Source: Isohypsibius dastychi
Taxonomy: Eukaryota; Tardigrada; Eutardigrada; Parachela; Isohypsibiidae
Direction of reading: 5' to 3'
Assembly: GCA_034696485.1 (NCBI GenBank)
Contig: JAQIWT010000358.1
Span: 1-22,465, forward strand
DNA: 22,465 nt
Shown here piece after piece: positions 1 to 10,400 of the stretch (its first letter is position 1; every line of letters begins with the position of its first letter). Below the pieces are notes generated by a model, which saw only the letters and a program-made list of their open reading frames with translations, did no database searches and was not told where the DNA came from. Position numbers and translations under genes: made by a program.

Positions 1-1422
1 ATATCTGGCTTGTAGAGAGCGAAGCGAGCGCGCAGCAAGCAAAGCGCCAGCGAAGCGCATTTCGCGTTCGGCGTTGGTACATGCTGTTGTGTACTAGTAC
101 CGGCTTTTTTTTATCCGAGCAGGATAAAAATGCAATATCATACAAACGTATTATTCAGTTTTATTCAGTGAATCATCATAGAAGAGGACGGTTTCGGAAA
201 ATGGAAGGTAACAATGATAAACGCTGAGCAGTTCTTTTATTAGACTGTAAAAATTCGGCTGTTCAGGTGTTTGCCATCAATGGCTCTTCGGTTGATTATT
301 TTCTTGTTTTCTTTTATTTATCTGATCCTAGATTCGATAAAACGAAATTGTGGAACGAAGACTAGAAGTCATTTTCCTATCACAATACCGAAATATTTTT
401 CTTGATATCCATCCAGTTCTTGTTGAATACAGTGCGATGTGATTCTGCGCCACAAAGTGTTACTGATGGGCTGCAGTAAGCAATACAGTATGGTAAAAAG
501 GAATTGTTTTTCTCGGTGAACTGAAATAAGTCACGACTCGTTTGGATTTTGTTTAGATGTTTTTGATCGGACTAAAAATCTTTGGTGCAGTTCTCAAAAT
601 ACCAGTTTGTATTTTTACTTAAAACATCTGTTGACATTCCCGAGCGCAAATCGTGTTTTTGACCTCACAGCCGGGAAACTAATCCGTTATTATTGAATAG
701 GCGAATTTGCGGAAACACGAAATCCTTCACAAGCCGGTCTAAGCTGAAAATCGGCTGCTAATATTTTAAGAGCGGATGGATATATGATTCAAATCCCCGA
801 ACCAAATCTGACCTGATGGATGGGATTAGCAAGAGAGAGTGGAACGTTCCATTGATCCCCTTCATGTCACCTGCGTGAGGCCGCAAATGAGCAGCGCGTG
901 AATTGACCAATAAGTACACTTTGTCTCAATAGCCTCTTGTTGTCTTTTTCAACAATGGCGTTAACGAGTGAGGCGGGTCTTTGGGCAGTGTGATAAAAGA
1001 TGTCCTTTTCCTGAGCCATACAACAATCCGCCTCTCCAAAGCACCTGGGTAAACAACTTTCGAGAAGAATTCTCTTGTCGTTTCTGAGTGTCACCATAAA
1101 AGCTTCGCCACTTGAAAAGAGGTGGATTACAATGTGCACAAACTCTCGAGAAAACAGAGCAGTTATAAGATGCATTTCACGGGATAATTATTACTTTCTC
1201 CCGTTTGACCCATTGCATTTATTGATTTCGAGAAAACCTTCACATTATACAGCTACAAATCCAATGTGCATGGTTTTTCCCCAACCCAGTAACCTGAAAA
1301 GTGATATTTTCTTATAAAATTGATAGGCGGAAACGTTGATGTGGTGCAGTTTCATTCAGCTTCCAGCCAACATATATCATAGTATCATGTCGTATACTTT
1401 CCGTTGATCAAAACATTCGAGT
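1..1422. other. No supported gene; possible 3' flank of gene G
   Basis: I see no convincing exon here on either strand. The first 80 bases are GC-rich and carry the motif GCGAAGCG twice (19-26 and 50-57), unlike the AT-rich sequence that follows. A minus-strand open frame at 867-1175 has no splice context or family resemblance. The last 200 bases are probably the 3' UTR of gene G, because a minus-strand AATAAA lies at 1218-1223. Confidence 0.5.
1218..1223 (-). terminator. Candidate polyadenylation signal for gene G
   Basis: The plus strand reads tttatt, which is AATAAA on the minus strand, about 200 bases downstream of the gene G stop codon. The local context (gcatttattg) resembles the signal found downstream of the paralogue gene F, which supports a shared 3' end. 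The hexamer is common in AT-rich DNA. Confidence 0.35.
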
Positions 1423-1535
1423 TCAACAAATGTAATCACCGTATCGACCATCAAGGCGAGTTCGACTGGCCATCTTCTTTGGTTTTGGTCTCCTTATGAG
1501 CACAGGCCGAACAATCAGTTCAGGCTGGACATTCT
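1423..1535 (-). CDS. Gene G: C-terminal exon of a small secreted-protein paralogue (partial or decayed)
   Basis: After an acceptor ending CTTCAG, this minus-strand exon codes for a tail running from ENVQPELIVRP to ASRTRLDGRYGDYIC and then stops (TGA at 1423-1425). The last part is nearly identical in DNA and protein to the end of gene F (SRSRLDGRYGD), with 24 identical bases around the LDGRYGD codons. The exon would enter in phase 1, or in phase 0 if the next AG is used. The upstream part is unresolved. A minus-strand ATG at 1693 opens a frame starting MLLQFVLLKFVLPNREG, followed by NQT, NFT and NAT sequons, which resembles a signal peptide plus an Asn/Thr-rich segment. That frame is offset by one base from the tail frame, and no good GT donor lies between them. 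The gene is therefore either split by an unseen intron or broken by a frameshift. The tail is well supported; the rest is open. Confidence 0.5.
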
Positions 1536-1900
1536 CTGAAGTTAGTTGCATTCGCTAACGCTGGGGCTTTCTTTCCGAGAAATTTCCATGTAAAGTTGCT
1601 TGTGGTTAACGTGTATTTGAAAGGCATGGTTTGGTTCGTGGAACCTTCGCGATTTGGCAGCACGAATTTTAAAAGCACAAACTGTAGTAACATGGCTAGA
1701 TATGCATACACAGTTGTTGATATGGAATATTTCCGACTGAGTTTTTCCAGGGTTCCTGTACCTACATTGCGATACCGGAGAAAAGGACGTATTGACTGTC
1801 CCACACAATCACCGACGAGCTCCATCGATCCTTGGGACTGCAATTTATTCAAACAGACTCTTTCAAGTCCTCACCAATATTGCGCTGGACGGGGAGCCGT

Positions 1901-1930
1901 CCACTGCCTTCCACTGCCTTCCACTGCTTC
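1901..1930. repeat. Short tandem repeat, 10-bp unit x3
   Basis: The unit ccactgcctt occurs twice exactly (1901-1910, 1911-1920) and a third time with two changes at its end (ccactgcttc, 1921-1930). It is non-coding in every model I could build. Confidence 0.85.
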
Positions 1931-2127
1931 CTGACTCGAATGGCAGCTTATAGATTGCGCCAGACATTTTCCACAAGATCTGATTCGCCTGTTTCAGTTG
2001 TACGATATAGCCGACGGGGGCACTGTATATTAGGGACATCTTCTTGGTCTGTCCACTACAAGCCCCGTCAATACAATTGAACATACGGAACAGCGATTGT
2101 TTCCCGTAGAACTACGCCACTCCAGGC

Positions 2128-2150
2128 AGGAGCAGTTATCAACTGCTCCT
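2128..2150. repeat. Perfect inverted repeat (10-bp arms, 3-base loop)
   Basis: AGGAGCAGTT at 2128-2137 is followed by ATC and then its exact reverse complement AACTGCTCCT at 2141-2150. The six-base word tccagg occurs just outside each arm (2121-2126 and 2153-2158), giving a short direct repeat around the hairpin. No function is evident. Confidence 0.8.
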
Positions 2151-2869
2151 ACTCCAGGACTATTATTCAGAGGGAAGACAAACGGTGAGATGCTGAGGTC
2201 AGTGGAATGTCAACGGATGTTTTCCCGACTAGAATCATTTTGCGGCATGTTTATATCTACAGTGAAGCCTGTGACAATGGCTTGATTGGAGCATTGTACT
2301 CAGACCGTCAATGGGAGTCGCGAACGCAAAGTGTTTTGCCTTTTTGGCTCTCCTTGATTTTTCAGATATTGTTAGATCAGCATGTTTCAACTCTTTGTTT
2401 TTGAATTTTGGTCTCTGGCCCCACATTAGCCAGCACATACGGCCCCATAGAAAACCTGTTTGCCGCTGGTGCAACATAGTCTCAGCACCCTTGCTGAGGA
2501 TTTGACGAATCCCGTTTGCCATGTTTAGGTGGACTGAGAGGTCACACCGCGAGACACCATGAAAATCGCCGGACGCTTCGCAGCTACCTCTCGTGTGACC
2601 GTTTCTCGAGCCAAACCGCAAGATATCCTCGTGTACGACAGTTTTTCTGCGTTTTACTGGGTGATTATCGAAGACCAGTTTAGATGGAATGCAACTTCTG
2701 CAAGAAATGTTCATTTAGCTTCCAAAAAAATGAGGCATCACAGGTTGTGATGAGATTCCGCAACTAAGAAAACACCAAGAGAACCTAAAGTGCGAACCAA
2801 ATCAGAAGATCTCACTTGGAATGAAACCCGTGTTCGTATCTACGTAAGCACACATACACAGTGGTGCAT

Positions 2870-2875
2870 TTTATT
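2870..2875 (-). terminator. Candidate polyadenylation signal for gene F
   Basis: Minus-strand AATAAA lies about 165 bases after the gene F stop codon. The surrounding sequence (gcattttattg) resembles the corresponding site beyond gene G. This is supported by motif and spacing only. Confidence 0.4.
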
Positions 2876-3040
2876 GAAGGCCGATATTTGACAAGTGAAA
2901 CTTTCTGCGAAAACTGATGCTTTTTTTACTCTCAGCTAGAACATGTCAACGTATCAAACTGGTTCATACACAAGCGTGATTCATGTTACATAAACAACTT
3001 CAAGTTTGATGAAAACATTCGCGAAACTGCCTTAATTTCA

Positions 3041-3525
3041 TCAAAGAACGGAATCACCGTATCGACCATCAAGGCGAGACCGACTGGGCATTCCCACGTC
3101 CATCTTCTCTGGTCTGCTTTTAGGTGGGGGCCGGGCAAATGCAAACCGTATATTATCCACGGTGACGTTACTTGAATCAACTGAACGGTCTAACATTGCC
3201 GGTTCCGTCGAAGTTGAAAGATTTGTGGTTTGTTTATTTGTAACTCTTGAGAACGGATCACGGATGACCTTTGCAAGACTAAGCGTGGAAAGGCTGGGTG
3301 TTGATTTCGGCAGTACTGCGACATTGGTGGCAAGTGTTCTCGGCTCAACAGTGTGGCTTCTCGTAGTGCTGAAAAACAAAGAACGTAAGTTTCACAACAA
3401 GACAAGCGGTGTAGTCGAAATATAGCTTACATTGTTGTCGACGTCGTACGATTTGCGGCCGAAGTTAATCTGAAGGAATAAGTGCATGCTAGCACTACAA
3501 CGAAGAACGGAGAGCAGGCCTGCAT
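3041..3525 (-). CDS. Gene F: small secreted Ser/Thr-rich protein, LDGRYGD tail
   Basis: Two-exon model on the minus strand: exon 1 3525-3431 and exon 2 3368-3041, with a 62-base intron (donor GTAAGC, acceptor TTTTTCAG, phase 2), giving 140 residues. Residues 1 to about 24 form a signal peptide (MQACSPFFVVVLACTYSFRL), and the mature chain starts in a Thr/Asn-rich segment (NRTTSTT). The middle, about residues 33-105, is rich in Thr, Ser and Pro with no Cys, and looks disordered and mucin-like. The C-terminus is basic and Pro-rich (ARPPPKSRPEKM), then SRSRLDGRYGDSVL and stop. That tail is shared with gene G and, more loosely, with genes D and E. I recognise no known family. The start is the ATG that opens the hydrophobic leader. 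The function is unknown; secretion is inferred from the leader. Confidence 0.68.
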
Positions 3526-4351
3526 GGTAGATTTTGTGACAGAAATATTCGGCGAAATGAAGACTTCTGGAACTGGAGACCGCGTATCAGCAATTTTCGC
3601 TCGATCGATAATTGATGTTGTAATTTAGCCTCTGGGTAACAAATAACGGGGACACTGTAATTCACGTTGTTTGAAGAAAATCTCCATCTGATCAGGATTA
3701 TTCATGGGTGCCAGGAATTTGTTCGCCCGTTAAAGCGAAGTTGAGGAAGATATTAAGTTAAAACATACAGAATCTTAATGACTTACCGCGTAGGCATGCT
3801 TGATTTTTGTAAGACAGTTGATCAAAGCGTGTTCGCAACGAGTTATTAAATTGTCGAGCTATGGGAGCTCATTCTTTTCCGGCTATATCTTTTCATGAAG
3901 ATGGCGATGTCCAAGAGCAATAAATACAAGTAGATTGACAGCTGACCACGTAGATCCCGCCGTGCATGCGCAAAAGTAGCTGAGATTCTACCCATCGATT
4001 CCAGATGGCAAACAAAAGAAGCGATAATGAACGTTATTCTTTGAGTTTTATAGCGAAGACAGTCAACCATCATACTTTTTGAGACGAAAACAACTCGTTT
4101 CAAAAGGCTGTCATAGCTGATCATTAATCAAACTGGTATCGTCATTGGCATGGCTGCAACACTCAGGGTACATGCGCTCATTAATTATCACGACTTCGTT
4201 TCTCAATATCGAGACTGGTTTTTGGTTGCGGAATGTTGTCGGTAAGTGGAATCAAAAACAGGCAATTATTAATCAAATTGGAGCTGAAAGTTCAATCATC
4301 CTAACATAGCAAGAGTTTCCACGGAGGCGGTAACAACAGCCAAACAGGTTG
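3526..4351. other. Spacer between genes F and D; nothing identified
   Basis: No exon is supported on either strand. It should contain the 3' UTR of gene D and the promoter of gene F (both minus strand). I saw no TATA box or canonical AATAAA in the expected places. Confidence 0.5.
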
Positions 4352-5008
4352 TCAAGAATCTTCATATCTTTCTAGTTTGGAGTCGGTTCGCACTCTTCCT
4401 ACAACGCGACATCGCTCACTGGGACAAGGTGATGTTTTGCGTCTGGCTTTAGCGTTTGCTGCTAAAGATATAACGGTTCCACATTGGTGACCATTATCTA
4501 GGGTTGAAATGAAATAATCTGAATGCTACTTACCCAAGGTCGACGTTTCCAAGTCAGAGTCCTCCTGGTCAGACGACATCTCGTTCAGCGCGCTAGAGAA
4601 TCATATACTGAATATTTGTAGGATTGATCGGAGCAATATCTCTCGGCACAAGCAAATCTAACAAGAAACCAGAACCATTGAGAGTCGAATGGCTCTTCAC
4701 TCACCTCTCAGTTGAGGGAGATGTAATATCTTCGAAGGTACTCGTGACCGTGCTGGTGGGTTGTAACCCAAGATGGCTGACCGAAGAGTTTCCGCTCGAG
4801 TTATTGTTTGTCGTAACTACGGGAAAACTGGATGAGCACATTTACGTTTTAACGAGAATATAACAAAAAATTCTACCAGTATACCAGATGGCGAAGCTTT
4901 TTGGAAGAGCTTACTTTGGTGGTCAGTTGGCGCGGCTTCTCCCACTGAGCATTTTGGCAACAAGCAAATGATGAATAACAGCGGCCAAAGTACAGTTAGC
5001 ACTGCCAT
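4352..5008 (-). CDS. Gene D: small secreted protein, CRVVxRVRTDS tail
   Basis: Four-exon model on the minus strand: 5008-4915, 4816-4705, 4592-4534 and 4461-4352, with intron phases 1, 2 and 1. All donors are good (GTAAGC, GTGAGT, GTAAGT) and the product is 124 residues. A clear signal peptide starts MAVLTVLWPLLFIICLL. Exon 2 codes for an Asn/Ser/Thr-rich stretch (NNSSGNSSV). Exon 3 codes for an acidic stretch (SSDQEDSDLE). Exon 4 codes for a basic patch KARRK (about 93-97), a Cys pair (C101, C106) and the tail CRVVGRVRTDSKLERYEDS. The exon plan and tail match gene E. I recognise no known family. The KARRK patch could be a proprotein-convertase site, which would make the last roughly 27 residues a released peptide, but that is speculation. 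Confidence 0.75.
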
Positions 5009-5781
5009 GATAAAAAGGTGTTTTAGTAAGAACTCCGATTTAAGAAAGAAGACGAAAAAGCATCTTTAAAATTTCATGCAGAAGTAAGTTTGTTGAGAAG
5101 ACACCTGCTGATATGGACACAGATGAGATGACGCATGGCAGCTAAGACATTCAAGCTGACCCCCTGTAGCTGCTTGGCCTGCGTTTTCATGTTTCATGTT
5201 TATCTCGTAATTGCGGAATGATTATGACACAATGCACACTGCTCTTCTGATGCTTGGCTATAAAACGGTGTAGTGAGCACAAAAATCAAAATTCAACAAG
5301 TGTTTGGCTGATAACTTATGGCTTTCGGTTCTTGCCAGAAATCTGGCTATCCTGAACCTAGGAATGAGCTTCACCGAAGATCCTTCCGTAGTTTTCATTC
5401 AGCGGGGGATAAAAAGCATTTCGATGGATAATTATCTATACAAGACTCGTCTACTTAGCGGGTTGTCGTTGTTTGGAATAAGTACTACTGAATAGCAGCC
5501 GACACTCAGTTTACTTGACCCCACAGCTCAAGAAAATTCAGTTTTCGGAAATGGTTTTTCTTAGGTTACTTCATTTAGAACAAAACACATGTATGTTGAC
5601 GAAAACAGTAGACGGAAAGATTCTCGCACATAAATCAAACGACATGCTGACATCACTTGATATCCAACTGTGACAACATTGTTCCGGGTTTGAACAACAA
5701 TCGGTGTCTATCCCAAAACTGTAACTCGCAGGGAAAGGAACGAGTGACACGACATTACTGAGTGATACGACAACAAAATGT
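5009..5781. other. Spacer between genes D and E; nothing firm
   Basis: No exon is supported. It should contain the promoter of gene D and the 3' UTR of gene E on the minus strand. A TATAAAA word at 5259-5265 lies on the plus strand, the wrong orientation for either neighbour, and no convincing plus-strand gene follows it. Confidence 0.5.
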
Positions 5782-6328
5782 TCAAGAATTTTCATATCTT
5801 TCAATGCCCCTGGAGTCGGTCCTCACTCTTGATACCACGCGACATTTATTTCCGTCCTTACACCTCGTCACCGTTTCGACTTCAGGTGCACTCGAAGCTG
5901 AGAAATATGCCAGTTAATAACTGCGACTTCGGAATTAAGCCATTCCTCACTTGCTAGTCCAGAGTCTGAGTCGTCAGATGTTTCCAAAATACTCGACGTC
6001 TCGTTCATTACTCTTCGGAAAAATCATGGAATCAAAACTTCAATATGGCTCGAAATGACTTACGATGCATGTGATTGTGGAGTACTGCTTGCTGTGAAGT
6101 TCCTAGTTACGTTATCAAGTTCGATGTCGTCAGTAAGACGGAGACCCATAGTGGAGTTCTCTCTCGAATTCACATCCGTAAGATCTATTTTAAAGAACGA
6201 TGCAAATAATTTCAGCGGAACACATCGATTGGGGAGAGCTCACTTTGCTGTTTGGAGATCGGGCTGGCCTGTGTTGAGAGTAGGAGCGTCGTCCAGATCC
6301 CGAGAACGATCAGTATGAACGGGTGCAT
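5782..6328 (-). CDS. Gene E: small secreted protein, paralogue of gene D
   Basis: Four-exon model on the minus strand: 6328-6244, 6184-6064, 6012-5951 and 5897-5782, with intron phases 1, 2 and 1 and short introns of 59, 51 and 53 bases, giving 127 residues. The signal peptide is MHPFILIVLGIWTTLLLSTQ, probably cut just before or within ASPIS. Exon 2 codes for an Asn/Thr-rich stretch with NST, NVT and NFT sequons. Exon 3 codes for an acidic Ser/Thr stretch (LETSDDSDSG). Exon 4 codes for a Cys pair (C102, C108) and the tail CRVVSRVRTDSRGIERYENS. The tail and its DNA align closely with gene D, while exons 1-3 have diverged strongly in sequence but not in layout. The function is unknown. The exon 2/3 acceptor (CGAAG) is the weakest junction, chosen because it keeps the phase. 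Confidence 0.75.
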
Positions 6329-6602
6329 GCTTAGATGATCAGTTTTGTAACACAAAATGCACACAAAAAACGTTTTCCGGAAGATATGTTACCAACTTCA
6401 AGGCAGTGGTGTAAGAAGTGAGAGATCACGAGCTGTTGTTAAGATCGTTGATCCGGATCCTCTCAGTTATTTGAAAGAATAATGGCCGGATTCGAACGAC
6501 CTTGCATTCCATTTCCTGTTATGACGGCGAGTCACCGATGCCACATGCGGCGTTTGTTTTGTCTTGCGCTAGAATGACGACGTGTAACTTGCACCCCAAG
6601 CG

Positions 6603-6647
6603 CAGTTATCAGCTATACAGTAACAGTTACAGTAACAGTTATCAGCT
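6603..6647. repeat. Nested short direct repeats (12 bp)
   Basis: cagttatcagct occurs at 6603-6614 and again at 6636-6647. Between the two copies lie two units of a 12-base repeat, tacagtaacagt. This is simple local duplication in non-coding sequence. Confidence 0.8.
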
Positions 6648-6974
6648 CTTCTTTCCAAGAAATTCAGGATAGATTGATTTTTGCATTATATCAGTCCGAC
6701 TGAATCTGTTGTCATCGCAGTTCGTTTGCTACGGATGACCGTTTTAGAAGACCGTAACCTGAACCATATCTGAGCAGTTATACGCACAGGAAGCACCCAG
6801 TCTTCCGCACTTCCAAAGATGGCGTTCCGAACCACAGTGTCGTCTTTGTAAAACAATTCGATAACCGCCAGAAAGGATGCAATAGCCTCTATCAAATCTA
6901 CGTGCAATTATTAAAATGCAATTGGCATAATCCGGAGGGAGCTTTATTCCGATGAAAGACAGACAAAAGCTGCT

Positions 6975-6990
6975 GGGGGGGGGGGGGGGG
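6975..6990 (+). repeat. Poly-G tract, 16 G
   Basis: An uninterrupted run of 16 G on the plus strand in intergenic DNA. Length in such runs is prone to sequencing and assembly error. Confidence 0.9.
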
Positions 6991-7457
6991 CTTGTTTAAG
7001 TAGAGTACGGTAACAGACTGCAGTCAGACTAGCAGTTATGTGTTGGTTTCTGTGCATGACCTTTTCTATTGCCGGTATGACATCAGAGTTCATTTACTGC
7101 AAGCCCAAACCCTACACTCGGGGGTGAAACAATGTGGCAAACTGCTATGGGTAAGAAGGTGCTCTTGTTTGAAAAAAGTCAGACACTACCATGATGAGAA
7201 TTATTGTCATCCGACGACTTCATTGACCGATCTGTAAGATCACTCGTTGAAAGACAGCCACTCCTTAGAAAATCAATAGTTCTTTCCACAACAAAAGGCA
7301 ACAAAATATCTCCCAGGCGGTGTCGCCCGAAGACCAACGCTTATATCCAAACCTGTGACTAGACTCAGTCTTTCTCATTTGACTGTCAAAAACGAATCAA
7401 AAGCAGAAACCAATTCAAAAGAGAGAAAGACGAAGAAAACCTTTCACAGTATTTAAC

Positions 7458-10400
7458 TTAATGGCCGTCTTCGTTGCCCAACCAAGGGTAGTTTTTAGGG
7501 CATGGCATACACGTTTTGAATGGTCTGATCTCTTTGGACTTGTCAAACCACGGCGTGCAAATGTTAGGTGCGTCACATGGTGGCACTTTGGGTAGCTCAT
7601 CACATTGCCAAGGTTTAAAGTTCTTCAACTGTGAAACGGGCGTCGGGGACTTCATCCATTCCACCACTTGATTCAGCGTCACAAAGTATACATTCTTGTA
7701 CGTCACGATAGTTTCCAAGAACTTTCTGAAGGCTTTGGCATGCATTTCCTTGGCGAACCAGGCTGGACTGAGGAAGATATTGAAGGGCGCACGATTCGTT
7801 GAATAATGGCGCTCGAAATTCGACATCAACAATTCAAAGACCTCCGGAGCATTTTGTGAATCCGTACAGGAATCCACTGTGTTACACCGAGATCCAGATA
7901 AATCACTCCACATGATCAAAGGCACTTCCCAGATCCCTGGAAACGAGTTGTTCGGACATGGGTCAACCATGCAGATGTTGTTGATTTTGCAGTCGAGTGT
8001 GAATGGATAAAATGGCGGTTCGTTCTCGAAGACTGGCATCGTTGAGTCGAAATGGAAATCGTTCTTGTACAGCATTATGAACTGGTCATCGCCACCCATG
8101 GTCAAATAAGGCGCACGCATGCCACGGATTTCGGACTGCGAGATGTTGCTGAAGAGACTGATGATCTTACGTTGGCCAGCAACCTCGTCTTCCCAGTCTT
8201 TTTGAGTCCGGTTTTCGGTGTATTTCAACCTATCGGGACAAAATAACTGAATTGATGAGGATGAATCAATGGCTCCGGTGAAGTATTATAAGCTAGGAGT
8301 TATCAACTATCCTTTTTCCAAATTTAGGAGCTCACCAAACCATCCCAACACTCAGATTTTGTTCTGAAAACTCCAGTGTTGTTTATTGGTTAATTTGTAC
8401 CTGTTGAATCCATTAGCGGAACAGGTTGGAAAATGAGAACTTCTTTATTATATCTGTCAGAAAATCATTTTCATCGGAATGTTTGTTCAGAAAATAATTC
8501 AAAAAACAAAGTCCGGAATTTACAGTTTTTGAGACACTAGGGCAATTTACGGCATATTAATAACCTGGACAACTTGTTGCACCAGCTACGGCCCGCGCTT
8601 CGCGTTCATTGTTTATAATGTGTAGGATTCCCACTTTTCTACAAGAAACACACAGTATTCTGAAAGAATCTGCCTGACATGGAGTTAAAATCTACAGTTG
8701 GCCCCGTCGTACCAATCATTGGAAGTTTAGAAAGTCCCGATACGAAGTCAAATCACACTGGGTTCAGTCTGAATAACTTAAATATGACTGAGATGTGATA
8801 AAATAAATATCGAGTCCATGTGCTTACGTTATTCCCAGGACGTTAATTTCGTGGCCTTTGCTATAAAGCGTCTGCACACTGGAGTAATCCGTCCATTCAT
8901 GCGACACAAAAAATGAAGCTTTGATGGAACATCCATTCGGATTCTTCAGGTCATCCCGGAGAATATTTTGATAGACACTCATACTCCATTCCGTTATGGC
9001 GTTCTCAAAAGTGATGACGACCATTTGTGGGGTCTCTTCAGGGTCGAAACCGTTTGGTATGTCAGAACTGCCACACCGACATTGCGGGTTCCGGCATGTG
9101 TTTGAGCTACATGGGGGCGCCGGACAGACTTGCAGTTCTGGTCTTCCGGTCGTGGCTGTGCGTTGGGCTGAAGAACGAGAAAGCAAAAAGAATGTTAGAG
9201 GCCTTGATTGCCAGCACGTTCGAGCTTGAGATTCTCGAACACGAACGAAGAACAGAGATGTTACTTATGACATCACTCACGGATTTGAGCAGAGATCTGA
9301 GGAAAGCGAGACTTCTCTAGCGGGAAAATAAATATGTCAGGCGTCGTTGGCTCTTCGGTTGGCCATGCTTCTGGTAGGAGCGGGAAACTATCTTCGCCGT
9401 CTCTGTATGCAAAACCTGTGGAGAGACAGAATGAAACAATGAGGATGTAGGGCCGCAAAAACTGAGTCCGTATAAGGAATAAAATGATTTCGTTTTTCCC
9501 CCATTTTGCCCATTCTGGTCCAAACATGCCAAAAATATTCTTTCAAAACTACTGTCTGAACTTTGATTGGCTTCTATACTACTGTGCCTTAGTCCACTCA
9601 CTTACGTAAAATGTTGTCGCGAATTGGGATCTTTCATGGAACTACAGTTTTATTGAAATTCTAAATTTGATTGTTTAATTTTGAAGAAAACAATTCGTTG
9701 CATATCAGAGTCAGCCAAAGGTCGAGTGATGAAACAAAACTAAGAAAGAATTTGACAGACGACATTGTTTTCGGTGTGTTCGTCTCGTTCCATAAATTTA
9801 CTTGATCAGAAGCCGTGATTATGGACGTTTTAATTTCCTTGGGGGTTCTGGGCAATATACAAGTCTAAATTTATGCCAGAACGATTTGTCAAAGATGAAC
9901 AGTATGTCTGGATTTATTGTGCAGAAGCGAATATAGCCGTCATAAAAATACAGAAGGAGGTCTACTTCGAACTTTCGCCAAATTGTTCTCCAGCAACAAC
10001 CTGATGATTATTTATTGCACTGGGGAAATGCACAAATAAAACTTTTAAAATATAACAGTTTTTTACAATTTGTAGATTCCACTATAAGCCACCTTGGGCA
10101 ATTTATTACGAGAAATGGGTCAATAATATCACTAGGGTGTCTTTCTGCTTTTGATAGCTGTTTCACTAAAATTTATTATGCATCTTCATGCATTATTTAT
10201 TCGCTCTTGGGAAATCGTTTTCTTTGTTCAGATTTTTTCGGTGATTAATGTAGCTCACCTGGATACTGTGTACAATTGACGTTTCGTGTCCAGTCGCAGT
10301 TTCGTAACCTGGTCGAGAACTGCAGTCCGTTTGGGCATTCTTGTTGAACACCAAATCCGAAATTGCAAATATAATATCTCGTGCACTCCCTTTTGTCCGC

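Larger units (their letters stand above)
1694..3040. other. Spacer between genes G and F; no supported gene
   Basis: No exon with a plausible splice context was found. The longest open frame (minus, 2235-2714, 159 codons) has no signal peptide or recognisable motif. The stretch contains a tandem 10-bp repeat at 1901-1930, a perfect hairpin at 2128-2150 and a candidate polyadenylation signal for gene F near 2870. Upstream exons of gene G could lie here. Confidence 0.45.
6329..7457. other. Spacer between genes E and B; repeats only
   Basis: It contains a 12-bp-period repeat at 6603-6647 and a run of 16 G at 6975-6990. A minus-strand open frame at 6686-6907 and a short plus-strand hydrophobic frame from 7038 lack supporting splice sites or similarity. 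The right end should carry the 3' UTR of gene B. Confidence 0.5.

Noticed and set aside
867-1175. 102-codon open frame on the minus strand with a weakly hydrophobic start
   Set aside because: The leader is poor (charged residues inside), there is no match to the tails of the small secreted family, and no splice sites in frame support it.
2235-2714. 159-codon open frame on the minus strand
   Set aside because: It has no signal peptide, domain, splice context or similarity to the neighbouring family, and its mixed composition looks random.
1423-3060. RYG in the LDGRYGD tails of genes F and G as an amidated RYamide-type neuropeptide
   Set aside because: Amidation needs Gly followed by a basic cleavage site. 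Here Gly is followed by Asp, and the tail is near the stop codon. D and E have RYE instead.
3041-3368. A further intron inside gene F exon 2, to mimic the four-exon plan of D and E
   Set aside because: Possible GT and AG pairs exist, but the frame is open throughout and no strong donor is present, so the simpler two-exon model was kept.
5259-5265. TATAAAA as a core promoter
   Set aside because: It is on the plus strand, whereas both neighbouring genes are on the minus strand, and no supported gene follows it.
6686-6907. 73-codon open frame on the minus strand upstream of gene E
   Set aside because: It opens on TTG, has no leader or recognisable motif, and no acceptor or donor at its ends joins it to gene E.
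7038-7170. Plus-strand ATG with a short hydrophobic leader (MCWFLCMTFSIAG)
   Set aside because: The frame stops after 29 codons. A donor-like GT exists but I found no downstream exon that continues it.
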